Below are positions 5,646 to 11,524 of a stretch of 11,524 nucleotides of DNA, piece after piece. The stretch spans positions 1 to 11,524 of the forward strand of contig CAZXEK010000064.1 in the NCBI GenBank assembly GCA_964639675.1. Reading direction: 5' to 3'. The position numbers were made by a program, and so were the translations under genes. The stretch comes from JACQCV01 sp964639675 (lineage in GTDB: Bacteria > Patescibacteriota > Minisyncoccia > Phycocordibacterales > UBA12445). The notes below the pieces were generated by a model. It did no database searches. It worked only from the letters and a program-made list of their open reading frames with translations, and had not been told where the DNA came from. Each line of letters opens with the position of its first letter. Position 1 is the first letter of the stretch.

Positions 5646-5775
5646 CCTCTCCGCCCGCACCTACCACCGCATCATCAAGCTAGCCCGCACCATCGCCGAC
5701 CTCGAAGGCTCGCAAAATATTTCAGAGAATCATATTCTGGAGGCGATACAGTATAGACCGAGAGCAGGAGCCTAA
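5646..5775 (+). pseudogene. comM 3'-end fragment, copy 3
   Basis: Reads LSARTYHRIIKLARTIADL, then EGSQNISENHILEAI, QYRPRAGA and stop. It matches ComM residues 473-514 over 130 bases (4586-4715 of the gene) with no indel. By hand count the first 43 bases match at 40 positions and the last 87 at about 69, so similarity is higher at the GC-rich 5' end. It lacks everything upstream of the C-terminal domain and has no start. It forms the right border of the remnant/hicBA segment. Confidence 0.88.
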
Positions 5776-5810
5776 AAATTCCAGCTTTGGATGCGGAACG
5801 AGAGAGTGGA

Positions 5811-5895
5811 GTTGATTTTAGATTTTTGAGGTCTGGCCGAGCCCTCCCATCAGAGGGCGAAGGAGATCCGAGGACGTCGAAAATCTGAAATCAAC
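5811..5895. other. Long imperfect stem-loop (structured RNA or REP-like element)
   Basis: GTTGATTTTAGATTTT (5811-5826) pairs at 15 of 16 positions with AAAATCTGAAATCAAC (5880-5895). Further pairs occur inside (GTC 5831-5833 with GAC 5873-5875), and there is an inner hairpin GCCCTC (5841-5846)/GAGGGC (5853-5858). The middle is clearly GC-richer than its arms. No start or coding frame explains it, and it does not fold like a tRNA. It may be an extragenic palindromic element or a small structured RNA; I know no matching family. Confidence 0.45.
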
Positions 5896-5921
5896 AAAAC
5901 GATTATGCGCCAAATATCGAA

Positions 5922-5971
5922 TTAAAAAAGAAGGTTCAACCTCTACGTTAAGGTTGAACCTTCTTTTTTAA
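5922..5971. terminator. Bidirectional terminator after the M23 peptidase gene
   Basis: A perfect 21-bp stem (5922-5942 with 5951-5971) encloses an 8-base loop. The core is GAAGGTTCAACCT/AGGTTGAACCTTC, with A- and T-runs at the ends, so it can terminate on both strands. The stop codon of the minus-strand peptidase gene (5970-5968) lies inside the stem. Confidence 0.85.
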
Positions 5972-7179
5972 AAAGGATTTTTAGCGCCACGGATTTCGAA
6001 GTGGAGATGCGGACCAGTGGAGTTACCAGATGAACCGATAGTACCAATCATCTGACCCTGAGTCACATTCTCACCAGAGTACACAGATACTGAGTGCATA
6101 TGTCCGTAAAGCGTTTGGGTACCATTAGAGTGCGATATAACGACATAGTTTCCGTAACCTCCACTCCATCCGGAACTCTTTGCTACGATAACCTTACCAC
6201 CAGCCGAAGCTAATACAGGTTCTTTGCCTGCACACTTACATCCAGATGCGATGTCAATGCCATTCTTCCCGTGTAAACCTTGAGTCTTGCGTCCATTGAT
6301 AACTGGTCTTATGTAATAGGCCATAACATCAATTGATTCATCAATATATGTTTTTATAACTTCTGTTATACCCTTCACGACTGGGGACCCCGCCTTAAAC
6401 ACACCATTCGGAATAAGAATTTCATCTCCGACTGAAAGCTTTTTACTTTTATCTAAATTATTGAAACGTAAAATTTCGTCTAAGTCACCGCCGTGCCTTT
6501 TGGCTATTGAAAGTAGTGTATCACCCTTTTTGACCACGTATTTGATACCGGTAATTGGCAGAATAACTAACTCTTGGCCTAATTTAATATCTTTAGCCGA
6601 ACGTAGGTCATTACCCCACAAGACGGTATTGACGGATACACCAAACATCTTGGCTATCTTCTGAACAGTATCTCCCTCTCTAACGACATATATACTGATA
6701 GTATCTGGCCCAGGGTCTGCCTCTTCTACGTCCGCAATTGTACCAAGTGGGCCAGAATCTGCTATCAATGCAGAACTGTTAACAATATTTATATCTGGTA
6801 ATCCTTCGACGGAAGAGGTAGGGTCACTACTAGCTGATGCCAAGAGGAGGGCTACATTTTGGGAGTTTATGGTTCTAATCCTAGGTTCATTGTTAGGAGT
6901 ATCTGCAGCTTCAGTTGTGTTAGTAAAAAAGGATGATGCGAAAGAACTTAGCCCGGCAGCGGCTTTATTTGGGTAAATGATCCCAGTAATCAAAATTAAA
7001 GCCAAAATAAGCCCTTTTGATAAAAGCCTTGTATATAAAGATATATCAGCCAAGCGGGCCATTACTGACCGGCAGGCGGTTTTAAAATGAGTAGAAATAG
7101 GCCTAAAATAAGGGTAAGCCTCTCTTTCTGTCAAAATAGCCTTATTCACCAAGCTATTTATTACAAAACCTTTCAACAA
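5968..7179 (-). CDS. Secreted or membrane-anchored LysM-LysM-M23 peptidoglycan peptidase
   Basis: A 403-residue cell-wall peptidase. A 50-residue N-terminal stretch precedes one hydrophobic helix at about 55-70 (KGLILALILITGIIYP) followed by NKAAAG, which may be a membrane anchor or late signal peptide. Residues 75-160 are a Ser/Thr/Asp-rich linker. LysM repeats follow at about 163-208 (YVVREGDTVQKIAKMFGVS) and 213-257 (YVVKKGDTLLSIAKRHGG), and bind peptidoglycan. The M23 (LytM) domain spans about 289-398: H303 and D309 (HGKNGID), YGHMH at 358-362, and GPHLHFE with H391 and H393 as zinc or catalytic residues. It should cleave peptide crosslinks. The H303-D309 spacing is two residues longer than the textbook HxxxD, a variant I believe occurs in this family. 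No upstream ATG exists before a stop at 7182, so the start is TTG at 7179 or 7176; the alternative, ATG at 7062 (M40), would leave a conventional N-region. Confidence 0.9.
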   Translation of the reverse strand: MLKGFVINSLVNKAILTEREAYPYFRPISTHFKTACRSVMARLADISLYTRLLSKGLILALILITGIIYPNKAAAGLSSFASSFFTNTTEAADTPNNEPRIRTINSQNVALLLASASSDPTSSVEGLPDINIVNSSALIADSGPLGTIADVEEADPGPDTISIYVVREGDTVQKIAKMFGVSVNTVLWGNDLRSAKDIKLGQELVILPITGIKYVVKKGDTLLSIAKRHGGDLDEILRFNNLDKSKKLSVGDEILIPNGVFKAGSPVVKGITEVIKTYIDESIDVMAYYIRPVINGRKTQGLHGKNGIDIASGCKCAGKEPVLASAGGKVIVAKSSGWSGGYGNYVVISHSNGTQTLYGHMHSVSVYSGENVTQGQMIGTIGSSGNSTGPHLHFEIRGAKNPF

Positions 7180-7193
7180 TCACTGGTACTATA

Positions 7194-7221
7194 ATTATAC
7201 CTGGTGAGATCAATTGGTCAA
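7194..7221 (-). promoter_or_regulatory. Promoter of the M23 peptidase gene
   Basis: Minus strand TTGACC (7221-7216), a 16-bp spacer and a perfect TATAAT (7199-7194). Transcription would start at about 7187, only 8 nt before the TTG at 7179. This supports the long N-terminus over the internal ATG. No Shine-Dalgarno sequence is present. Confidence 0.7.
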
Positions 7222-7231
7222 TCAAAAAAAT

Positions 7232-7260
7232 TAGACAAGAAAAAAATATTAGACTATTAT
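7232..7260 (+). promoter_or_regulatory. Promoter of the gene at 7272, divergent from the M23 promoter
   Basis: TAGACA (7232-7237), a 17-bp spacer and TATTAT (7255-7260), predicting a start at about 7267 and a leader of about 5 nt. Its -35 lies about 10 bp from the -35 of the divergent peptidase promoter, so a single bound regulator could affect both. Confidence 0.6.
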
Positions 7261-7271
7261 AAGTCTACGTT

Positions 7272-7961
7272 ATGGGTGAAAAAATAAAAAAAATTGATCA
7301 ACCGGTAATACAGAAAGTCAGCGCCGGCACTGCCTGGCTGGCCGAAGCTATCGGCACAGCGCAAAAAGAGCAACTGATAACCACGGAACAGGCGACGCGA
7401 TTAATTTTTTCTAGGATACTGACAGAATTGAAGTCTATAGAGACCGGGTCTTCTAAACTAAAAATGGAATCAGGTGATAATCTCGAAAATCAGATGGATA
7501 AGGTCGCAAAACTACATATAGTTACTAAGCAGATGCTCGGTAGTAGAATTGAAAATCTTAAAAAATTAGCCGAGAGTAACAAATTTAGACTACTGGAGAA
7601 GGCTGTTGTAAGTGATACAGAGATCAATGAAGAAAAAGTAAAATACCAAGAGATATCCCTAGAGGACACCCAGGCCGAAGAGATTGCTATCAATAAAAAG
7701 ATGATAAAAAACTTACTCACCAGAATCTTCCAAGGGTTTGGGACATCAGAACTTTCAGACATAGACAATCTTGAAAGGGATCACGCAGAAATAGCAGCCG
7801 ACTTAGGAAAAATATTTGAAATCGACAGACTTATTCAGCTCCACAACGATAGGTTGAAAAAAAACTTTGAAGACGAAGCTGAAAGAAGGGCTAATACAAT
7901 TAGAATTGTAGAAGGCATATTCAAGAGAGGAACGAAACCGAGCAGATACACCCTGAATTAG
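7272..7961 (+). CDS. Hypothetical protein, mostly helical
   Basis: A 229-residue protein, predicted to be nearly all helix, with no signal peptide, membrane span or cysteine. Residues 10-60 (VIQKVSAGTAWLAEAIGTAQ, then ITTEQATRLIFSRILTELKS) look like a small helical domain. A charged middle is followed by a helical segment around 140-165 (NKKMIKNLLTRIFQGFG) and a basic end. I recognise no family. The start is supported by the promoter at 7232-7260 and by the lack of another in-frame start nearby. It is divergent from the M23 peptidase gene and followed after 64 bp by another unknown helical protein, so the two may form one transcript. Confidence 0.8.
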   Translation: MGEKIKKIDQPVIQKVSAGTAWLAEAIGTAQKEQLITTEQATRLIFSRILTELKSIETGSSKLKMESGDNLENQMDKVAKLHIVTKQMLGSRIENLKKLAESNKFRLLEKAVVSDTEINEEKVKYQEISLEDTQAEEIAINKKMIKNLLTRIFQGFGTSELSDIDNLERDHAEIAADLGKIFEIDRLIQLHNDRLKKNFEDEAERRANTIRIVEGIFKRGTKPSRYTLN

Positions 7962-8013
7962 CATACGTCTAGTTATCCACAGTACGCCTTGCTTAAAAAA
8001 CTCAATGTGTTAG

Positions 8014-8019
8014 AAAGGA
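8014..8019 (+). promoter_or_regulatory. Shine-Dalgarno sequence deciding a TTG start
   Basis: AAAGGA ends 6 nt before TTG at 8026. It is the clearest ribosome-binding site in the window and supports the TTG as the start of the next gene, which also suggests that gene is translated from an internal position on a longer mRNA. Confidence 0.65.
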
Positions 8020-8025
8020 CGAGCC

Positions 8026-8427
8026 TTGGAAGACCATAAAATCAAGAATTTAATAGAGCAATCCCTTCTATCCTCCGAACATAAGAGGAATCTTTTGCAG
8101 TATATAGAGTTAAAGGGAGTAGATATGAAGTTTTTTGATACTTTCAATGCCTACGTCATGGAAAGTGCTAAAAAGAGGGGCCCCAGTTACGAAAAGTTAG
8201 TAGATAAGATTCAGAATCTCCAAAAAGAGCTTGACGAAAGGGCAACCCTAGAAAAGAAACGGATCGAAGAGAGATTGGAACAGGAACTTTCTAGCATTGA
8301 CCAGTTAGACTTAAAAACCAGACAAAGAATCTGGGAAGAGTACTATGACACCCTAGATGAGCTAGGGGAGAGGTACGATAAAAAACTCAAAGAGATACTC
8401 TCAAAAATCGAAATTCCGACAGTATAA
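8026..8427 (+). CDS. Hypothetical helical protein
   Basis: A 133-residue charged protein. Residues 1-45 (LIEQSLLSSEHKRNLLQYIE and onward) look like a small helical domain, and residues 50-130 form a long coiled coil (KLVDKIQNLQKELDERATLE and onward). There is no signal peptide or membrane span. The TTG start is preferred because of the AAAGGA at 8014-8019; the in-frame ATG at 8125 would remove the N-terminal domain. It is probably cotranscribed with the upstream helical gene. It ends only 13 bp from the end of the convergent ATPase gene, and no terminator is visible between them. No family recognised. Confidence 0.78.
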   Translation: MEDHKIKNLIEQSLLSSEHKRNLLQYIELKGVDMKFFDTFNAYVMESAKKRGPSYEKLVDKIQNLQKELDERATLEKKRIEERLEQELSSIDQLDLKTRQRIWEEYYDTLDELGERYDKKLKEILSKIEIPTV

Positions 8428-8440
8428 CTTTGATATATAC

Positions 8441-10837
8441 CTACAACCTCAATCTAGCGAAAATATCCTGTTCAACTTCTTGTAAATCTCGGCCATAAGT
8501 GAGGCGGGAGAGCTCTTTCATTTTGTCTTTAAGTACAAGGTTGCCTGGAGGTGCTTCATCGGTCTTCATATTAAACGGCTTAGAGGGCGCGTTGTTAATT
8601 AAGATCCTGGCCGCGCAGTTTCCAACTTCAAAACCGATAAGATCTTTGTCATTGAATTCCGGAGCAAACTCCTTGAGTAACAGCTCTGTATCTGGAGCAC
8701 CGACTCGGAAAACCATCTTAGAACCAACATTACCAAACACTGCATCTTTAATATTGTCTTCTAGTTGGTCAATAAATTGATGCGCCATAATCAAGCCCAA
8801 TTTATACTTTCTGGCTTCAGAAAGGATAACCGCGATAGAGTCGGTCGTATAGTTCTGAAACTCATCTATATAAAGATAGAAGGGTTTGAGGGTGCTTTTA
8901 TCATCGGTGTCAGAACGGGAAAGAGTGGCCTGCGTGATCTTGCCGATGATCAACATACCCAGAAGTTGAGAATTCAGATCACCAAGTTGGCCCTTAGAGA
9001 GATTAACGAGCAGTATCTTACCCTCGTCCATCACTTTTCTAAAATTAAATGCCGACTTGGTCTGGCCAATAATTGGGCGCATATAGTCGTTAGCCGTAAA
9101 GTTACCGAACTTGGTACTTATATACACTCCCATATTTGCTAGGGACCAATCACCTGTGGCCTTGGCCGCCTCCTTCTCCCAGAAATCTATAACCGACGGG
9201 TTAGAAATTCTAGCTAACTTCCTATTTCTATAAGCATCATCAGAGAATACCCTAGGCACCTCCATAAGAGTACAAGGCTCGTTCACTGCGTCTTCCATCA
9301 GAAGGATCAGGGTGTTCCTCATATACTGTTCAAACATCGGGCCCATCGAGGCCTTATCAAAAAGCTTGTTGAAGATAGCTTGCATCTCATTAACGATAAA
9401 TGTCTTCTGCTCCGGCTTATTTAGGTCATATTCAAGCATATTTAAGCCCAGCGGTCTGCTTAAGTCTGCAGGATTAAAGTAGATGACATCATTAATTCTG
9501 TCTTTGGGTATTCTCTTTAACATATCATCTGCAAACTCACCGTGGGCATCCATAACGCAAATGCCTTTGCCGTTTTGCATATCCTGAAGAGCCAAATTAA
9601 TGAGCGTTTGGGTTTTACCGGAACCAGTCTGTCCAATTATATACAAGTGTCGTACTCGAGCTTCGTCTACCAATCGAACTGTCCTCTTGTCGCCCCTGTA
9701 AATACTCTGTCCCAAAATAACCCCCTCCTTGGGTAAATTCTCCGGTGGTGGAGCTTCTTTAGTCCGAACCCAAGAGATACGTGGAACATCAGTAGAATAA
9801 GTTGGCAGGTGGAAAAGTGAGGCGACCTCCTCTGTGTTTAAGACCATCTCCTGTCTGGGGTTGTAATTTCTGAAAGAGAAGTCGAGCAGACTCCTTTTAA
9901 AATTCCTCCTGTCTACTTTTACTAGCTTCAGGTCATTCCTGACTGGAGCACCAAACTGTGAGAAGGAGCCGGCAATAGAGAGTAAGATATCTTCGGCCAA
10001 ATCGAGAACTTCTGCTGAAGTCACGATCCGAACATTAACCTTAAAAAGTTGCTTCGATATCTTAGCCTGGAGAGCCTTGATCGCATCATCATCAACGACC
10101 TTGTCTTTCTCCTCCTTCACTTCTGGAAAGACAATCTTTTTAACCTCCTTAAAAAACTCCTTAATGAAATCGGCCAGGGAAGAACTACCAAATTTCAAAG
10201 CCTTCTTAAGTGAGTCACCCTTTTTAATCCTATCGATGGCATAGACAACCAGACCCTTAGTTGCTTCCTCTGCTGGCTTCATCACGATCTGCAAAGATGC
10301 CCCCTCGCCAATCTCCCGTAGTTTGGAGAAAGTGCTAATAATTGGCGCGAAGGTATCAACTTCAGCCTCTTTGTAAGTTCTAAGGGGCAAGATGTAGCTG
10401 CTACCTAAGGTCAGATAGGCCGACGATGCCTCACTATTATGGCCAAAGATATTATAATCCGGCACCTCTTCAACCTTAGCAGTAGGGAAGAGACCCTGAA
10501 TCTGACGCATGGCGAAATCCGTAGACTGCTTGGGTACTGCTAAGTAAAAGCTGATTGATTCAGTAATATGTGGCACTGAAACCTCAAAGACAAAAGGTTG
10601 TTTTATTGATGCCATAGCGGAGAAGAGTTGCTCGGTGAGATTGATCTGCTTAACCAGACCCTCTTTCTGTTGTTCTTCCGTAGCTTTGGCTACTTTAACC
10701 GAGAGAAGCGTCATATTAGTCAAGCCAGCAGAGCCCTTAAAACTTTTAAAAATAAGAACAGCTATGGCGACAAAAACGACCAGAATAACCCCGGCAATAG
10801 GCAGATTATTTAAAATAAGATCTATATAAATTTGCAT
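8441..10837 (-). CDS. Membrane-anchored TraD/HerA-like AAA+ ATPase (type IV secretion / DNA-transfer type)
   Basis: A 798-residue protein. One transmembrane helix lies at about 12-31 (LPIAGVILVVFVAIAVLIF). Residues 40-370 form a large domain of mixed fold with no motif I can name, including a Lys-rich insert at 225-260. The P-loop ATPase follows: HLYIIGQTGSGKTQTLINL with Walker A GQTGSGKT at 402-409, GICVMDAHGEFADDML at 425-440, and Walker B FYLYIDEFQN at 653-662 (D658, E659). EARKYKLGLIMAHQFIDQL (674-692) and VGSKMVFRVGAPD (704-716) are typical of VirD4/TraD/HerA hexameric DNA pumps and of the ATPases often called type IV secretory proteins in CPR genomes. It likely moves DNA or protein at the membrane. 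No relaxase, pilus or mating-channel gene is in the window, so conjugation cannot be claimed. It is preceded by a small gene 12 bp upstream, probably in one operon. Confidence 0.88.
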   Translation of the reverse strand: MQIYIDLILNNLPIAGVILVVFVAIAVLIFKSFKGSAGLTNMTLLSVKVAKATEEQQKEGLVKQINLTEQLFSAMASIKQPFVFEVSVPHITESISFYLAVPKQSTDFAMRQIQGLFPTAKVEEVPDYNIFGHNSEASSAYLTLGSSYILPLRTYKEAEVDTFAPIISTFSKLREIGEGASLQIVMKPAEEATKGLVVYAIDRIKKGDSLKKALKFGSSSLADFIKEFFKEVKKIVFPEVKEEKDKVVDDDAIKALQAKISKQLFKVNVRIVTSAEVLDLAEDILLSIAGSFSQFGAPVRNDLKLVKVDRRNFKRSLLDFSFRNYNPRQEMVLNTEEVASLFHLPTYSTDVPRISWVRTKEAPPPENLPKEGVILGQSIYRGDKRTVRLVDEARVRHLYIIGQTGSGKTQTLINLALQDMQNGKGICVMDAHGEFADDMLKRIPKDRINDVIYFNPADLSRPLGLNMLEYDLNKPEQKTFIVNEMQAIFNKLFDKASMGPMFEQYMRNTLILLMEDAVNEPCTLMEVPRVFSDDAYRNRKLARISNPSVIDFWEKEAAKATGDWSLANMGVYISTKFGNFTANDYMRPIIGQTKSAFNFRKVMDEGKILLVNLSKGQLGDLNSQLLGMLIIGKITQATLSRSDTDDKSTLKPFYLYIDEFQNYTTDSIAVILSEARKYKLGLIMAHQFIDQLEDNIKDAVFGNVGSKMVFRVGAPDTELLLKEFAPEFNDKDLIGFEVGNCAARILINNAPSKPFNMKTDEAPPGNLVLKDKMKELSRLTYGRDLQEVEQDIFARLRL

Positions 10838-10849
10838 CTTGCCTTATAC

Positions 10850-11287
10850 TTATTTTATCGCTCCTCTTTTCTTAAGCTCATCGCAGATCTTGTCAGCGAG
10901 AACATCATGAAAAACATCAATAATAAATGGCTCCTGCGTTAGAAGACCCTTTAGTGTTTTCTCCAAGCCGTTTGTAAAAACTGACTCCACTAACTGCTCG
11001 ACTATCAGCCTACTTTCTTCATCCAGATAATCCAGATAACTCTTCCCGGCTGGCACGAAAGCCCCTGCCGTCGTGGGTTTTACAGTTGCACTCGTTGTGT
11101 TAGATACAGAAGAAGTAACTTGAGGAACAGTGTTGTTTATCTTCTCTCCCAAGGCTGACTTAACCAGTTCACGCTCTTCAATAATACCTTTACCAACCTC
11201 CAACTGACGCCTCTTCTCAGCAATCTTTTGGGAAAGCTCGGCAATCTCTGCCTCTATACTACTATTTTTAGAAAAATCTTCAGGCAT
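10850..11287 (-). CDS. Hypothetical protein, probable partner of the ATPase
   Basis: A 145-residue protein in three parts. Residues 8-35 are a helical coil (SIEAEIAELSQKIAEKRRQL). Residues 50-80 are a flexible stretch rich in Thr, Ser and Val (TVPQVTSSVSNTTSATVKPT). A C-terminal helical domain covers about 83-145 (YLDYLDEESRLIVEQLVES and onward). There is no signal peptide, membrane helix or cysteine. It is the first gene of a probable two-gene operon with the large ATPase (12-bp gap), which suggests a helper or adaptor role; this is inferred from context only. The ATG is 5 nt from the predicted transcript start. No family recognised. Confidence 0.8.
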   Translation of the reverse strand: MPEDFSKNSSIEAEIAELSQKIAEKRRQLEVGKGIIEERELVKSALGEKINNTVPQVTSSVSNTTSATVKPTTAGAFVPAGKSYLDYLDEESRLIVEQLVESVFTNGLEKTLKGLLTQEPFIIDVFHDVLADKICDELKKRGAIK

Positions 11288-11298
11288 ATATAGCCACC

Positions 11299-11304
11299 AT
11301 TATA
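11299..11304 (-). promoter_or_regulatory. -10 element of the 145-residue protein / ATPase operon
   Basis: Perfect TATAAT on the minus strand, 11 nt before the ATG at 11287, predicting a 5-nt leader. No good -35 is seen at 16-18 bp (TTTCGC or TTCGCT only). The TAA stop of the small ORF at 11300-11431 lies inside this hexamer. Confidence 0.55.
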
Positions 11305-11431
11305 ACCGCAAACAAGCAAAAAGCGAAAAGTTGTATAAATCCTTCCCGACACTGATTAACTTTCCTATTTTATTATGATTCTTTATAGGAAGTCCTTCTT
11401 CTTTGCCACTCTGTCCCTCAATATCTTTCAT
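11300..11431 (-). CDS. Possible 43-residue small protein
   Basis: An ATG ORF reading MKDIEGQSGKEEGLPIKNH, then NKIGKLISVGKDLYNFSLF and a short end before TAA. A TATATT (11449-11444) lies 12 nt before its ATG, the same spacing seen at other genes here, but it has no clear -35 or Shine-Dalgarno sequence. The ORF stops within the -10 of the next gene. It is short enough to be chance and I recognise nothing in it. Confidence 0.3.
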   Translation of the reverse strand: MKDIEGQSGKEEGLPIKNHNKIGKLISVGKDLYNFSLFACLRL

Positions 11432-11464
11432 ATTTATTTATTTAATATAGATATCCCTAAATCC

Positions 11465-11524
11465 TCACAGATCTTTCTTTAAGAAAACCGTTTCATAATA
11501 GTAACAAACCTCGGCCGTAAGTCC
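11465..11524 (-). other. Possible end of a further minus-strand gene at the window edge
   Basis: Reading inward from the edge, one frame gives GLTAEVCYYYETVFLKKDL followed by TGA at 11467-11465. A second frame gives TYGRGLLLL followed by TGA at 11495-11493, resembling LTYGRDL near the C-terminus of the ATPase at 8441-10837. Either may be the C-terminus of an upstream gene; the window is too short to choose. Confidence 0.2.

Noticed and set aside
5646..5775. Part of a second, split comM gene or an intein/intron-interrupted comM
   Set aside because: The resident comM is complete with its own stop, and the copies contain only the C-terminal part, so nothing is being interrupted or spliced.
6461..6664. 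67-codon plus-strand ORF in the peptidase gene
   Set aside because: It overlaps both LysM repeats of the confidently identified minus-strand peptidase.
7973..7981. TTATCCACA, a perfect DnaA-box consensus, and TGTGGAAAA at 456-464
   Set aside because: Two isolated boxes 7.5 kb apart are about what chance gives in this length, and there is no AT-rich unwinding region or dnaA/dnaN nearby, so this is not an origin.
8765..9142. 125-codon plus-strand ORF inside the ATPase gene
   Set aside because: It is antisense to the conserved ATPase core, including part of the Walker B region, which is certain coding sequence.

Overview
The window reads as a chromosomal stretch of a candidate-phyla-radiation (Patescibacteria) bacterium, most likely of the Parcubacteria group. 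This is inferred from several traits: moderately low GC, many small genes of unknown function, a LysM/M23 peptidase of the type common in Parcubacteria, a large membrane-anchored TraD/HerA-like ATPase of the type common in CPR genomes, and starts that mostly lack a Shine-Dalgarno sequence. The standard bacterial code fits, because TGA behaves as a stop. No tRNA, rRNA, CRISPR array, integrase or transposase was found.

Left part (1-3170, all + strand). The 3' end of pnp (KH and S1 domains) is followed by two coiled-coil genes that share a charged AMEGE-type segment. The first is soluble-looking; the second has one membrane span and an outer domain. A perfect 46-bp palindrome closes this block. 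A TraR/DksA-like zinc-finger gene with altered zinc ligands follows, driven by a promoter that places its transcript start at the ATG.

Centre (3171-5970). comM encodes a full-length Mg-chelatase-like AAA+ ATPase. Its 3' end is present three times in the same orientation and without indels: in the gene itself, at 4761-4847 and at 5646-5775. Between copies 1 and 2 is a strong hairpin. Between copies 2 and 3 are a protein-like remnant ORF, a bidirectional terminator and a minus-strand hicB-hicA toxin-antitoxin pair. After copy 3 come a long imperfect stem-loop and another bidirectional terminator. This looks like a site at the end of comM where cargo has been added serially, each event leaving a comM tail behind.

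Right part (5968-11524). The minus-strand LysM-M23 peptidase gene shares a divergent promoter region (7180-7271) with a + strand gene of unknown function, which is followed by a second unknown + strand gene. These converge on a minus-strand pair: a 145-residue protein with an N-terminal coil and a disordered linker, and downstream of it the 798-residue ATPase. The right edge holds a possible 43-residue ORF and the uncertain end of a further minus-strand gene.

A recurring feature is the promoter arrangement. At several genes the -10 hexamer lies only 6-14 nt before the start codon, so the mRNAs would be leaderless or nearly so. Only the TTG start at 8026 has a clear Shine-Dalgarno sequence. 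Functions are predicted from family motifs read by eye. Gene identities for pnp, comM, hicA/hicB, the M23 peptidase and the ATPase core are well supported; the other genes are of unknown function.
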